From Deltaproteobacteria bacterium (GTDB lineage Bacteria > Desulfobacterota > Desulfarculia > Desulfarculales > Desulfarculaceae), in contig JAHLLJ010000002.1 in NCBI GenBank assembly GCA_020444205.1, forward strand, positions 1-64,000: DNA of 64,000 nucleotides, written 5' to 3'. Of this stretch, positions 42,048-50,802 are shown piece by piece. Each line of letters starts with the position of its first letter. Position 1 is the first letter of the stretch. Made by a program: the position numbers and the translations under genes. Under the pieces are notes generated by a model. That model saw nothing but the letters and a program-made list of their open reading frames with translations. It made no database searches and was not told where the DNA came from.

Positions 42048-42941
42048 TCAGATCTTCCTAAACTCCACGCCCAGCAGCCGCTCGAACACCTTGAACATGG
42101 CCCCCTTGCCCAGGTCGCCGTGGCCCTCGGCCAGGGCCATCTGATAGGTGGTGGTGGCCGCGCTGGTCATGGGCAGGGGTATCTGCTTGTTGGCCGAGAT
42201 CTCGGCCGCGCTGATCATGTCCTTGTAGGCGTGCTTCAGGGGATAGCCCTGGTCGAACACCCCATCCAAGGCCAGGGGCGCGAAGAACTCGGCTGCAAAG
42301 CTGCGCCCGGTGCCGGTGGTCACCACCTGGGTTACCTTTTCCGGGTCCAGGCCCAGCTTGGCGGCCATGGGCAGAATCTCGGCTATGGCCGCGCAGGAGA
42401 TGTTGAACAAAAGCTGGTTGACCAGCTTGGTGAGCTGGCCGCTGCCCACCTCGCCCATGCTCAGCACCTTGTTGCCCATGGCGTTAAAGGCCGGGGTCAA
42501 GGCCTCGAACACCTCGGGCGAGCCGCCATACATGATGGTCAGCTCGCCGGTCTTGGCCCGTGCCTCCATGCCCGATACCGGGGCGTCCACCAACACCACG
42601 CCCTGGCCGGCCAGGCGCTCGGCCATGTCCAGGGTGGGCAAATAGCTGGTGGTGCCGCAGTCGCAGATGATCAGGCCGGGAGGGGCAGTGGCGGCCAGGC
42701 CGTCCTTGCCGAAGATGACCTCTTCCACTATGGCGGTGTTGGGCAGGCTCAGGAACACCCAGTCGCTGCCCTGGGCCAGGGCAGCCGGGCTGGCCGCCTG
42801 CTTGGCTCCGGCCTGCATAAGTTCGTCGACCGCCGCCTGGTTCAGGTCGAACACCGTGGTGTCGAAACCGGCCTTGACGATGTTGATGGCCATCCATTTG
42901 CCCATCTGCCCCAGGCCGATGAATCCTACTTTCTTGCCCAT
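42048..42941 (-). CDS. 3-Hydroxyisobutyrate-dehydrogenase-family oxidoreductase (second copy)
   Basis: 297 residues: Rossmann motif [20 protein letters not shown] at the N-terminus, substrate loop [19 protein letters not shown] (near 117) and catalytic lysine in [15 protein letters not shown] (near 170). It is about the same length as the copy at 8.2 kb but clearly diverged. It probably reduces a semialdehyde or oxidises a beta-hydroxyacid with NAD(P). Encoded between the DUF6282-like and dehydratase genes in one transcript. Confidence 0.92.
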   Translation of the reverse strand: MGKKVGFIGLGQMGKWMAINIVKAGFDTTVFDLNQAAVDELMQAGAKQAASPAALAQGSDWVFLSLPNTAIVEEVIFGKDGLAATAPPGLIICDCGTTSYLPTLDMAERLAGQGVVLVDAPVSGMEARAKTGELTIMYGGSPEVFEALTPAFNAMGNKVLSMGEVGSGQLTKLVNQLLFNISCAAIAEILPMAAKLGLDPEKVTQVVTTGTGRSFAAEFFAPLALDGVFDQGYPLKHAYKDMISAAEISANKQIPLPMTSAATTTYQMALAEGHGDLGKGAMFKVFERLLGVEFRKI

Positions 42942-42952
42942 AAATTGCGTCC

Positions 42953-43840
42953 CTAATCCAGACCCAGCATGGCCGCCGGGTTTGTTTGCACCATTTTTTT
43001 CACCTCAGCCTGGCTAAAGCCGAAGTTCAATACATCGGTGATGTAGATGCCCATCTGTTGGGCGGGTATGGGGTTGAGCCATTGTCCGCTGTCGGTGCTC
43101 ATGATGCAGTGCCCCGCGCCCACCGCCTTCATGCCCTCGAACAAGGTCTCGCGGGTGATGGGGTGGCCTACCTGGCGAGTGGTGTCGTTGAACACGTGCT
43201 CCAACCAAGTGGCCCCCAGGTCCAACAGCTCCTTCATTTCCTCTACGCTGTAGTTCACAAAGCTGGCCATGGGGTGGGTGACCACGATCTTCTTGACTCC
43301 GCGCTGAGCAGCCTCGGCCACCAGCACCTTGGCCTCGGGCTTGCTCACGTGCCCGGTGGCCAGGGAGGAGTCGTGGGCGATGATATGGTCAAAGATGGCG
43401 TAGCACTCGTCCAACAGGCTGCCGTCTTCCTTGAGGATGTACAGGCCCTGTAAATCCGCGCTGATTTCCCCGGCCAGATTCTTGACGTGACTCTTGTTGG
43501 CCACGAACTCCCGAGAGTGCAGGGTGGGCATCCACACCGTCTTGGCCCCCATCTTGAGCGCCGGGCCCACTGCCTGGGGATTGACCCCGCCCACTGACAT
43601 GTTCAGGGCGATGCCTCCGAACACCGGAAAGCCGGTGACCTCGCTGGCAACCTGGGCCCGGGCCGCGGTCTCGGTCCAGTGGTTTTTTATAAGGATGGCC
43701 CGCATGCCGACCTCTTGGGCGGTCTGGGCCAGCTCCACGTCGTTCATGATGCGCGGGTATACGTCGGGCGCGGAGTGGATGTGAATGTCGCAGGCCCCTT
43801 CCAGGAGGCCCCGCACCGTGGGTGTAAAGCGCAGGTTCAT
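42953..43840 (-). CDS. Amidohydrolase-like protein, DUF6282 type
   Basis: 295 residues. The N-terminal GACDIHIHSAPDVYPRIMND (near 14) holds an HxH metal motif like that of TIM-barrel amidohydrolases. Further histidines lie in KNHWTETAARAQ (near 52), VTHPMASFVNY (near 200) and the acidic STDSGQW (near 262). I associate this with DUF6282 proteins, whose function is unknown to me. A metal-dependent hydrolase or isomerase of an organic acid is plausible. ATG 43840 is chosen over upstream starts that would overlap the LarA-like gene. Confidence 0.8.
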   Translation of the reverse strand: MNLRFTPTVRGLLEGACDIHIHSAPDVYPRIMNDVELAQTAQEVGMRAILIKNHWTETAARAQVASEVTGFPVFGGIALNMSVGGVNPQAVGPALKMGAKTVWMPTLHSREFVANKSHVKNLAGEISADLQGLYILKEDGSLLDECYAIFDHIIAHDSSLATGHVSKPEAKVLVAEAAQRGVKKIVVTHPMASFVNYSVEEMKELLDLGATWLEHVFNDTTRQVGHPITRETLFEGMKAVGAGHCIMSTDSGQWLNPIPAQQMGIYITDVLNFGFSQAEVKKMVQTNPAAMLGLD

Positions 43841-43842
43841 AT

Positions 43843-45147
43843 CTAATACCTCTCGGGTCGCTTGTTGGGATCGTTGAGGCCGGTGGGCAGCACCCACTTG
43901 CCGTAGGGGAAGTTGCCCACTCGCATGGAATCTCCGTGCTTTTCCCGGGCCAGCTCATAGGCCTGTTCCAGGGAGGTGACCGCGGTGATGCGGTTCATGG
44001 CAAAGTCCTCCAGGCGCTCGGGCTCGGTGACCACGATCACTTCCTTGCGGGCCATGATTTCGATGATGGGCATCCAAAGGCAGGCGTGCCAAAGGGCCTG
44101 CTTGCCGTAGAAAACGTCTTCGAACAGCCGTCGGATGGCTTGGGGGATAGGGGGCATGTAGTCCTTGGCATAGGAGTAGTGAGCCATTCCGCCGGGCACC
44201 GGGGTGGCCAGGATAATGGTGCCTCCGTCCTCTACGAAATGGTCCAGATTGGCCACCGGCCAGCAGGCGTGCGCGAAAAAGAAGTCTCCCTGGAAGCTGC
44301 CGGCAATGGCCAGGTCCACCTTGCCCCCGGCACGCTCCACGTCAAAGGTGTAGTGCCCGTCGTACTTGGCCACCGAGGCCCGGTGAGCGGCAATGGTCTC
44401 ACCGGAGGTCAGCTCCATCACCTCCAGCTCCGGGTTGAGCACCGCCAGCAGGGACATGTCCAGGCCGGACAGACGGCAGGCATCCTCGATGTCCTCGCGC
44501 ATGCGGTTTAGCGGCGGCTCGTATCCTACATTGGAATAGGGCGAGGTCATCAGCCGGTGGTTCCACTCGATGGTCTCAAAGGAGCTGACCCCGGGCACGA
44601 TCATGGAGCCTCCCCCGCCGTAGCCCCACAAGGTGGCTTGGGTCATGGTCACCGCCAGGGTGAGGTCGGCCTCCAGAAAGCGCTTGTGGCAGCTCAGGGG
44701 GGTGCCGTAGGTGGTGACTCCCACAAAATCGAAGTCCCAGGTTTCGCGCGCCTTGCTTTGATACACCGGCACGTCCGAGGCCAGAATCTGCTTACCCAGC
44801 TTGCGCTCCAACTCGGCCTCGTTCATTTCGCGCAGCAGGCCGCTGGCCACCAGTATCTCGGCCTTTTTACCGGCCCCGGCGATGGCCTCCAGGATGGGTG
44901 GAAGCAGTTTGTGGGCCGGAGTGAGGCGAGCGAAGTTGTCCACCAGAATGCACACGTTTTGCGCCTGGTTCAGGCGCTCGCTGAAGGGCGGGCCCTGAAT
45001 CGGATTTTCCAGGGCGTTCATGACCGCCTGCTCCAGGCCGGCCAGGGGAGCGGGAAATTTTTTAGCGGTATCCAGGACCAGGCTTTCGCTAGGCAGGTCG
45101 AAGTCCAGGATGCCCTTTACTCCGTAGGGCACTTGGATGTGGGCCAT
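43843..45147 (-). CDS. LarA-like protein lacking nickel-pincer residues
   Basis: 434 residues with the lactate racemase (LarA) layout: LVDNFARLTPAHKLLPPILE (near 68), ASGLLREMNEAELERKLG (near 101) and GYGGGGSMIVPGVSS (near 175) followed by ETIEWNH (H197). LarA binds its nickel pincer nucleotide through a lysine in the GG-rich loop and uses two catalytic histidines. Here the loop has no lysine, the first histidine position is leucine (L105) and no histidine lies near 170. A different chemistry, or substrate binding only, is therefore likely. It heads the enzyme genes after gntR. Confidence 0.85.
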   Translation of the reverse strand: MAHIQVPYGVKGILDFDLPSESLVLDTAKKFPAPLAGLEQAVMNALENPIQGPPFSERLNQAQNVCILVDNFARLTPAHKLLPPILEAIAGAGKKAEILVASGLLREMNEAELERKLGKQILASDVPVYQSKARETWDFDFVGVTTYGTPLSCHKRFLEADLTLAVTMTQATLWGYGGGGSMIVPGVSSFETIEWNHRLMTSPYSNVGYEPPLNRMREDIEDACRLSGLDMSLLAVLNPELEVMELTSGETIAAHRASVAKYDGHYTFDVERAGGKVDLAIAGSFQGDFFFAHACWPVANLDHFVEDGGTIILATPVPGGMAHYSYAKDYMPPIPQAIRRLFEDVFYGKQALWHACLWMPIIEIMARKEVIVVTEPERLEDFAMNRITAVTSLEQAYELAREKHGDSMRVGNFPYGKWVLPTGLNDPNKRPERY

Positions 45148-45198
45148 GGGCGCCTATGCTCCTTGCCCACCCGCTGCCGAAAAGCCGGTCCAGGTACT

Positions 45199-45933
45199 TT
45201 ATCTGGCCTGGACCTTTTGCACGGCCTCGGGATGGTGGCGGTAGTAGTCTTCAAGGCTGATGCGGAAATCCTCTATGTGGCGGCGCATGGCCTCACTGGC
45301 CGCGGCTGGGTCGTGATCGGCTATGGCCTGGTAAATCTCCCGGTGTGATTTCACCGAGCGTTGGGACAGGCCGGGCAAGATGTTCAAGGACTCGGCGGTC
45401 CAGCGTTCCATGAATCCCCGGATGGTGGCCAAAAGGTGGCCCATGAAGCGGTTGCCCGAGGCCTCGGCGATGAGCAGGTGGAAAAGCATGTTCTTTTTGC
45501 CGTAAGAGTTGATGTCGCCCTTTTTCTGGAACTTTTCCATCTCCTGCAGCAGGCGTCCCAGCTCCTTGATCTGCTTGGCCGAGGCATTGGCCGCCGCCAG
45601 CTCCACCGCTCCCACTTCCACCACCCGGCGAGCCTCAATCAGCTCCACTGTGGCGTTGGGGTCATCGATGAGCGGGGCGTTGATGTGCTCGGTGTAGATA
45701 AGCGGCGCGCTGGTTATGATCACCGTGCCGATCTTGGGCCGCTGCTCCACCACCCCCAAAATGGCCAAGGTGTGCAGGGCCTCGCGCAGCACAGTGCGGC
45801 TCACCCCCAGCTGTTCGGCAAATTCGTTCTGATTGGGAAGCTTGTCGCCTTCGCCCAACTCCCCTGCGGTTATCATCCGCTTGATCTCGTCGATGACGCG
45901 ATCAGCCAGCTTCTTCTTATTGATAGACGCCAT
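45199..45933 (-). CDS. GntR-family (FadR-type) transcriptional regulator
   Basis: 244 residues. The N-terminal winged helix reads DKLPNQNEFAEQLGVSRTVL REA-type (near 30-52). The C-terminal all-helical FCD effector domain has metal-ligand candidates in a histidine-rich helix (FHLLIAEASGNRF near 148; HREIYQAIADHD near 193; MRRHIEDF near 217). GGAG precedes the ATG. It is transcribed away from the second Mo-hydroxylase operon and towards the LarA-like operon, and probably binds the paired sites at 46120 and 46318 to control both. Confidence 0.93.
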   Translation of the reverse strand: MASINKKKLADRVIDEIKRMITAGELGEGDKLPNQNEFAEQLGVSRTVLREALHTLAILGVVEQRPKIGTVIITSAPLIYTEHINAPLIDDPNATVELIEARRVVEVGAVELAAANASAKQIKELGRLLQEMEKFQKKGDINSYGKKNMLFHLLIAEASGNRFMGHLLATIRGFMERWTAESLNILPGLSQRSVKSHREIYQAIADHDPAAASEAMRRHIEDFRISLEDYYRHHPEAVQKVQAR

Positions 45934-46119
45934 GTTCTCCTCGGCAATGCGCTGGGCCCGCCGGAGCAGTCTCCGGACCGGCCTGGAAAAGGGGAATCGC
46001 GATCTGGGTCCTATGATAGCGCAATATGTTCACCGTACATGCCACCAGAACGCGCCTGTCTCCGGCTGCGGGGCGGTAGAAACTGGCCGGAACCTCCGCC
46101 TGAGCCGGATAGAATCAAA

Positions 46120-46138
46120 TGATAGTATTTTATTATCA
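46120..46138. promoter_or_regulatory. GntR operator-like site, gntR-proximal copy
   Basis: TGATAGTATTTTATTATCA is an imperfect palindrome with TGATA/TATCA arms. Seventeen of its 19 bases recur in reverse orientation at 46318-46336. It lies in an AT-rich gap inside a GC-rich window, about 190 bases before gntR. Confidence 0.7.
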
Positions 46139-46317
46139 AAAGACTAAAAGAGCAGTCAAGCCCCAAAAAGGGCTGAGGCGATCAATAAAATCCGTCCTGC
46201 CATGTGGAACAATCCCAAAAGCCTCGCTCTTATAACTATCTAATATAAAATAATAAATAAACCTTAATCTGAAATTGCTTGCGCACCAGGTTTGGCTTGA
46301 CAGGCCGGGGCACAGCT

Positions 46318-46336
46318 TGTTAATAAAATACTATCA
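46318..46336. promoter_or_regulatory. GntR operator-like site, Mo-hydroxylase-proximal copy
   Basis: The reverse complement reads TGATAGTATTTTATTAACA, almost the same as the site at 46120 but in opposite orientation. It lies about 160 bases before the plus-strand Fe-S subunit gene. One site per divergent promoter is the natural reading. The rest of 45934-46494 holds further AT-rich tracts (46230-46262) and no gene. Confidence 0.7.
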
Positions 46337-46494
46337 TATTATTTAAAACCGCAGGCCGCGCGGGCATTGGGCGCGGTGCTGGCGATCGTTCCTCATGTTG
46401 GAAAAACTTGGCGCATTCCATGACCGCCGCTGCCAGTGCCCCGCTCGGGCGGGACCACCCGGTGGGTGGCGGGCGCAAAGGAGATTCTCACCTC

Positions 46495-46962
46495 ATGACT
46501 CATATATTGAGCTTCACCCTCAACGGCGCGCCGGTGCAGGCCTTGGTCAAGCCCAGCGACAGCCTGTTGGATGTATTGCGGGAAAGGCTGGATGTGACCA
46601 GCCCCAAGCGGGGATGCGACAGCGGCGACTGCGGGGCTTGCACGGTTCTCTTGGAGGGCAAGGCGGTGCGCGCCTGCCTCACCTGCGCGCTCACCGTGGA
46701 AGGCAAGCAGGTAATCACCGTGGAGGGCCTGAGCCAAAACGGCAAGCTGCAACCCCTGCAGGAGGCCATCATATCCCATGGCGGCACCCAGTGCGGCTTT
46801 TGCACCTCAGGCATGCTCATCAGCGCCACGGCCCTTTTGGCCAAAAGCCCTCATCCCCAACGGCAGGAGATAGCCGAGGAGATGTCGGGGAACCTGTGCC
46901 GTTGCGGCTGTTATGAAGAGATAACTCAGGCCATTCTGGACACGGCCCGCAAGGGCGAGTAG
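46495..46962 (+). CDS. Molybdenum hydroxylase, 2Fe-2S subunit (set 2)
   Basis: 155 residues with GCDSGDCGACTVLLEG (near 40), CGFCTSGMLIS (near 99) and CRCGCYEEI (near 136), all eight cluster cysteines being present. It is a paralogue of the subunit at 39 kb. The ribosome site AAGGAG lies 11 bases before ATG 46495, slightly far. It is followed by Mo subunit halves but by no FAD subunit gene. Confidence 0.93.
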   Translation: MTHILSFTLNGAPVQALVKPSDSLLDVLRERLDVTSPKRGCDSGDCGACTVLLEGKAVRACLTCALTVEGKQVITVEGLSQNGKLQPLQEAIISHGGTQCGFCTSGMLISATALLAKSPHPQRQEIAEEMSGNLCRCGCYEEITQAILDTARKGE

Positions 46963-46973
46963 GGGGCGAGGCC

Positions 46974-48293
46974 ATGAACCAATATATAGGCAAGGCCATG
47001 CCGCGTTACGACGCTCAGGGCCAGGTAAACGGCCAGGCGCAGTATGTGGACGACATTAAAGTGCCGGGCATGAAGTGCGTCAAGGTGTTGCGCAGCCCGG
47101 TGCACAAAGGCATCATCCGCAACCTCGATTTCAGCAAGGCCATGGCGGTCCCCGGCGTGGTGGGCTTTGTCACTGCCCAGGACATTCCCGGCAAGAACGC
47201 CTATGGCCGCTTCCAGGACATGCCGGTGCTGGCCCCCGACAACCGGGTGCGCTACAAGGGCGAGCCCATCGCGGCGGTGGTGGCCGCGGACACGGACACC
47301 GCCCTGGAGGCCCTGTCCCTTGTGGATCTGGACATCGAGGAACAGACCCCGGTGTTCGACATGTTCGAGGCCATGAAACCGGATGCTCCCTTGGTGCGCC
47401 ATGACTCCACCAGCAACCTGTGGGTGCATTACCCGCCGGACATCACCGAGGTGACCATGGTAAAGGGCTCGGTGGATGAGGGCATGGCCCAGGCCGATCA
47501 GATCGTGGAAGGCCGCTACTCCACCGGGGTGCAAGACCACGCACCCATGGAGCCCAACGTGTCGGTAGCTTACCGGGACGAAATGGGCCGCCTGGTCATC
47601 CATACGGTCAGCCAGACCATCTACGCCCACTTGGGCATGCTCTGCAACATCCTGGCCATGCCTATGAGCCATATTCGCTACATCGGCGGCCGGGTGGGCG
47701 GAGCCTTTGGCGGCAAAAACGACATACATACCGACCACGTGGCCGCTCTGGCAGTGCTCAAGTTCGGCCATCCGGTGAAGTACCGCCTGACCCGCGAAGA
47801 GGACCTGCAGTTCACCACCAAACGCGGCGCCTTTGTGCTGGACTTCAAGACCGGGGTGAAAAACGACGGCAGACTCACTGCCTGCCATATCGACATCTGG
47901 CACGACACCGGGGCCTATGCGGGCATGTCGCCTTATGGGCTGGAAAAGTGCGCCATGTTCGCGCCCGGGCCTTATGACTTCCCGCACATCAAGGTGACCG
48001 CGCGAACTATATTCACCAACCGGCCCATATCCAGTTCCATGCGCGGCTTCTCGGTTATCAACGGCCAGATCGCCTCGGAGATTCACATGAACCGGGTGGC
48101 CGAGGCCCTGGGCGTGGACCCCTGGGAGCTGCGCTTCAAGGGCGCCTGGCGAGACGGAGACCAGGGTGTGTCCGGCTACAAGGTACGTGGGGCCGGGGCC
48201 TTGGAGGCCATGAAAAAGGCGGCGGAGCTGGCGGGCATCGATCTTCCGGAAAAGCTGACGTCCATGAGTTCACGGGGGAGGCAGGCATCATGA
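46974..48293 (+). CDS. Molybdenum hydroxylase, N-terminal half of the Mo subunit (set 2)
   Basis: 439 residues, paralogous to the 37.6-39.0 kb gene. The hammerhead domain has QYVDDIKVPGMKCVKVLRSP (near 23), and the cofactor region has GGRVGGAFGGKNDIHTDHVA (near 237) and SSSMRGFSVINGQIASEIHM (near 347). It stops at the same domain border as the set 1 gene, so the split is shared by both sets. Its stop codon overlaps the next start (ATGA). Confidence 0.9.
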   Translation: MNQYIGKAMPRYDAQGQVNGQAQYVDDIKVPGMKCVKVLRSPVHKGIIRNLDFSKAMAVPGVVGFVTAQDIPGKNAYGRFQDMPVLAPDNRVRYKGEPIAAVVAADTDTALEALSLVDLDIEEQTPVFDMFEAMKPDAPLVRHDSTSNLWVHYPPDITEVTMVKGSVDEGMAQADQIVEGRYSTGVQDHAPMEPNVSVAYRDEMGRLVIHTVSQTIYAHLGMLCNILAMPMSHIRYIGGRVGGAFGGKNDIHTDHVAALAVLKFGHPVKYRLTREEDLQFTTKRGAFVLDFKTGVKNDGRLTACHIDIWHDTGAYAGMSPYGLEKCAMFAPGPYDFPHIKVTARTIFTNRPISSSMRGFSVINGQIASEIHMNRVAEALGVDPWELRFKGAWRDGDQGVSGYKVRGAGALEAMKKAAELAGIDLPEKLTSMSSRGRQAS

Positions 48294-49342
48294 AAAAGAC
48301 AGGCATGGGCATGTGCCTGGTACTCCATCCCACCGGCCGCAAGGGCGGCGGCGATCCCAGCCAGGCCATCATCCAACTGAAACCAGACGGCAGCTTGCTG
48401 CTCAAGGTGGGTGCGGTGGATCACGGCCAGGGAGCCCTGACCATTTTGCGCCAGGTGGCGGCCGAGGCCATGGACGTGGACATAAATACGGTTTACGCCA
48501 GCAACCGCTCCGATGACCTGGCTCCGCTCAGCGCGGGCAGCGCGGCCAGCCGGGTCACCCTGGTGGACCCCCATGCGGTGGAGGAGGCGGCCAAGGACCT
48601 CCGGGCCAAAATCGCCGCCTTCGCAGCTCACCGCCTGGAGGTTCCGGTGGAGGAGGTGGAGCTGGCCGACGGCAAGGCCTTTGCTAAGGACAATCCCCAT
48701 CACCACATGACCTTTGCCGAGATCGGCATGATCGCCAACTTGGGCGAAGGGGTGATCCTGGTGGGCACCGGGGCGTGGCAGCCGGCCCCGGTACAAGGCC
48801 ACGATCCCCAGACCGGCTTCCTGGACCAGGAAAGCGTTATTTCCTTTGGCTGCTGCGTGGCCGAGGTTAGCGTGGACACCGGCACCGGCGAGGTGGAGGT
48901 GACCAAGCTGGTGCAGGTGTGGGAGGTGGGCAAGGCTATAAACCCCCTAATGGTCAAGCAGCAAATCAACGGCGGCCTGCAAATCGGAATGGGCTTTGCC
49001 CTGCGGGAGAACCTGTTCCCCAACTACCCGGACCCAGCCAACTCTGTTGAGTCGCTGGCCGATTATTCCATGCCCACTTTCATGGATTATCCCCCAGAGT
49101 TGATCCACGGCATCGAGGAGGTGCCTCATCCCATGGGGGTCAAGGGAGCCAAGGGCTTTTCAGAGGGCAGCGCCACGGCCCCGGGGCCGGCCATTATTTC
49201 AGCCATCCACGACGCGGTGGGGGTTTGGATTCATGAGGTGCCCGCCACCGCGGAGGTGGTGCTTAGGGCCCTGGAGGCCAAGGAGCGCGAGGGAGCCACG
49301 GATTACTGGTCTCACCAAGACCGCGAGGCTTGGCTGGCTTAG
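48290..49342 (+). CDS. Molybdenum hydroxylase, C-terminal half of the Mo subunit (set 2)
   Basis: 350 residues, matching the second half of the Mo subunit: GAVDHGQGALTILRQVAAEA near 43, GCCVAEVSVDTGTGEVEV near 186, and GVKGAKGFSEGSATAPGPA near 282, where the glutamate of FSE is in the catalytic position. It overlaps the N-half gene by 4 bases, ensuring equal synthesis. With no FAD gene following, electrons may go to the FAD subunit at 39.4 kb or straight to another carrier. Confidence 0.9.
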   Translation: MKKTGMGMCLVLHPTGRKGGGDPSQAIIQLKPDGSLLLKVGAVDHGQGALTILRQVAAEAMDVDINTVYASNRSDDLAPLSAGSAASRVTLVDPHAVEEAAKDLRAKIAAFAAHRLEVPVEEVELADGKAFAKDNPHHHMTFAEIGMIANLGEGVILVGTGAWQPAPVQGHDPQTGFLDQESVISFGCCVAEVSVDTGTGEVEVTKLVQVWEVGKAINPLMVKQQINGGLQIGMGFALRENLFPNYPDPANSVESLADYSMPTFMDYPPELIHGIEEVPHPMGVKGAKGFSEGSATAPGPAIISAIHDAVGVWIHEVPATAEVVLRALEAKEREGATDYWSHQDREAWLA

Positions 49343-49479
49343 GCTGCCTTGGCCGTGGGGACAACCAGTTAGCCGAGTATTGCCAATCCTTGGAACAGCC
49401 CCAAAATACTCCCTATGGTGACTTCTGAAAGATACCATGGTGACTCCGATTTATACCTTAAGGGTTACGGAGGCATTCC

Positions 49480-50298
49480 ATGCTCAAGCTAGATCAGTCA
49501 TTCAGTCACCAGGGAAGTTCAGTTGCCTGGGGGAAAATGGGTAAAGGCTACCCATTGGTTCTTATTCACGGAACCCCGTTTAACTCGCAGGTCTGGCGAA
49601 ATATAGCACCGCTTCTCGCCGATCACTGGGAGATCTTCTTTTTTGACCTGATCGGATATGGCCAGTCCGAAATGCGACCGGGACAAAATGTATCCCTTGG
49701 CGTTCAAAACGGTCTGCTTGCCGCACTTCTTGATCACTGGAAGATTGACCGGCCGGATGTTCTTTGCCATGATTTCGGCGGCGCGACCGCCCTACGCGCC
49801 TACCATCTCGATGGTCTTCGATACAGAAAGCTCACCATGGTTGATCCGGTTGCTGTGGCGCCTTGGGGGTCGCCTTTCGTTTCCCATGTGCGCAAGTTTG
49901 AGGAGGCCTTTGCCGGCTTACCGGAATATGCGCATGAAGCCCTTTTGCGCGCCTACATTTTAGGAGCCGCCAACAAGCCTCTACATGAGCAGACGCTACA
50001 AACCTATATGAAGCCATGGATGGGTGATATTGGGAAAGCGGCATTCTATCGCCAAATCGCCCAGATGGATCAGCGTTTCACAGATGAAGTAGAACCGCTT
50101 TATGGGCCCATGGAAGGGGAAGTGACCTTGCTTTGGGGTGAGATGGATGCATGGATACCCCTTGAGAGAGGCGAGAAATTGGCGGCCAGAATTACCAATG
50201 GCAATTTAGTTCGCGTGCCAAACGCTGGCCATCTCGTTCAAGAGGATGCTCCGGAAGCCATCGTTGCAGCCATGCTGTCCGGATTGCTGCGCCGGTAG
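49480..50298 (+). CDS. Alpha/beta hydrolase with aspartate nucleophile
   Basis: 272 residues. The oxyanion motif is HGTPFNSQVW (near 30), the nucleophile elbow is CHDFGGATAL (near 95) with aspartate, the acid is in WGEMDAWIP (near 215) and the base is in NAGHLVQEDAP (near 248). Aspartate nucleophiles mark haloalkane dehalogenases and epoxide hydrolases, rather than serine esterases. Base composition is less GC-rich than that of its neighbours, which may mean transfer. It stands alone between the Mo-hydroxylase genes and the cobalamin region. The substrate is unknown. Confidence 0.88.
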   Translation: MLKLDQSFSHQGSSVAWGKMGKGYPLVLIHGTPFNSQVWRNIAPLLADHWEIFFFDLIGYGQSEMRPGQNVSLGVQNGLLAALLDHWKIDRPDVLCHDFGGATALRAYHLDGLRYRKLTMVDPVAVAPWGSPFVSHVRKFEEAFAGLPEYAHEALLRAYILGAANKPLHEQTLQTYMKPWMGDIGKAAFYRQIAQMDQRFTDEVEPLYGPMEGEVTLLWGEMDAWIPLERGEKLAARITNGNLVRVPNAGHLVQEDAPEAIVAAMLSGLLRR

Positions 50299-50560
50299 CT
50301 TGATGAACCAATGTCCTATGAAGGCTCAGGCGATATCCCGCCGCAGCAAGAAAAAATTCGGAAGGCGGAAAGGAAACCGAGACTGCCTAGCCAATCCTAC
50401 GTGGGGCACTTTGCCCAATTGCGCGAAGACAGCGAATAGACCAGCCCAAGAGACCTCCAGAATGTCCAATAAAAAGATCCCCTTTTAACAATTTTAAAAA
50501 TAAGGGCCATACCAATGCTTGACGCGGACTGCGGTTGTTGGTTCTAGATTTCCTGAAAAT
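50299..50560 (+). other. Intergenic stretch before riboswitch 1
   Basis: No gene is recognised; a short open frame across 50300-50488 lacks codon character. TTGACG at 50519-50524 could be the -35 box of a promoter for riboswitch 1, but the -10 box is poor. Confidence 0.4.
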
Positions 50561-50700
50561 GACGGTTGTGTGGGGAATCCCGTGAAACTCGGGAGCGGGC
50601 CCGCCGCTGTAAACGGGGACCGAGGCCGCTGGAGCCACTCGCCTTGGAGCGGGGAAGGCGCGGTCATCGGGTCGATCCGCAAGCCAGAATATCCACCGTC
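50561..50700 (+). promoter_or_regulatory. Cobalamin riboswitch 1
   Basis: The closing stem pairs GACGGT (50561) with ACCGTC (50695). The conserved core includes the GGGAATCCCGTGAAACTCGG arm, GGGCCCGCCGCTGTAA (the B12 box GCCGCTGTA), GCCACT, GGGAAGGCGCGG and AAGCCAGAAT. Cobalamin binding is expected to favour the terminator at 50775. The downstream gene is a decayed chelatase fragment, so this switch may now control little. Confidence 0.93.
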
Positions 50701-50774
50701 CGTCTTCGCTGTCTGAGGCTCCCCGTGGAACGGGACGCCGCAACAGAAGTCGTGGCCAAAGGACAGGGACGTCG

Positions 50775-50802
50775 CCGGACTCTTTTGTGAGTCCGGTTTT
50801 TT
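50775..50802 (+). terminator. Expression-platform terminator of riboswitch 1
   Basis: CCGGACTC and GAGTCCGG form an 8-bp stem with a 6-base loop, followed by TTTTTT. An almost identical stem sequence is used after riboswitch 3. Confidence 0.9.

Noticed and set aside
50246..50488. Short open frame after the alpha/beta hydrolase
   Set aside because: It overlaps the end of the hydrolase gene in another frame, has irregular composition, and lacks a ribosome site or recognisable motif.
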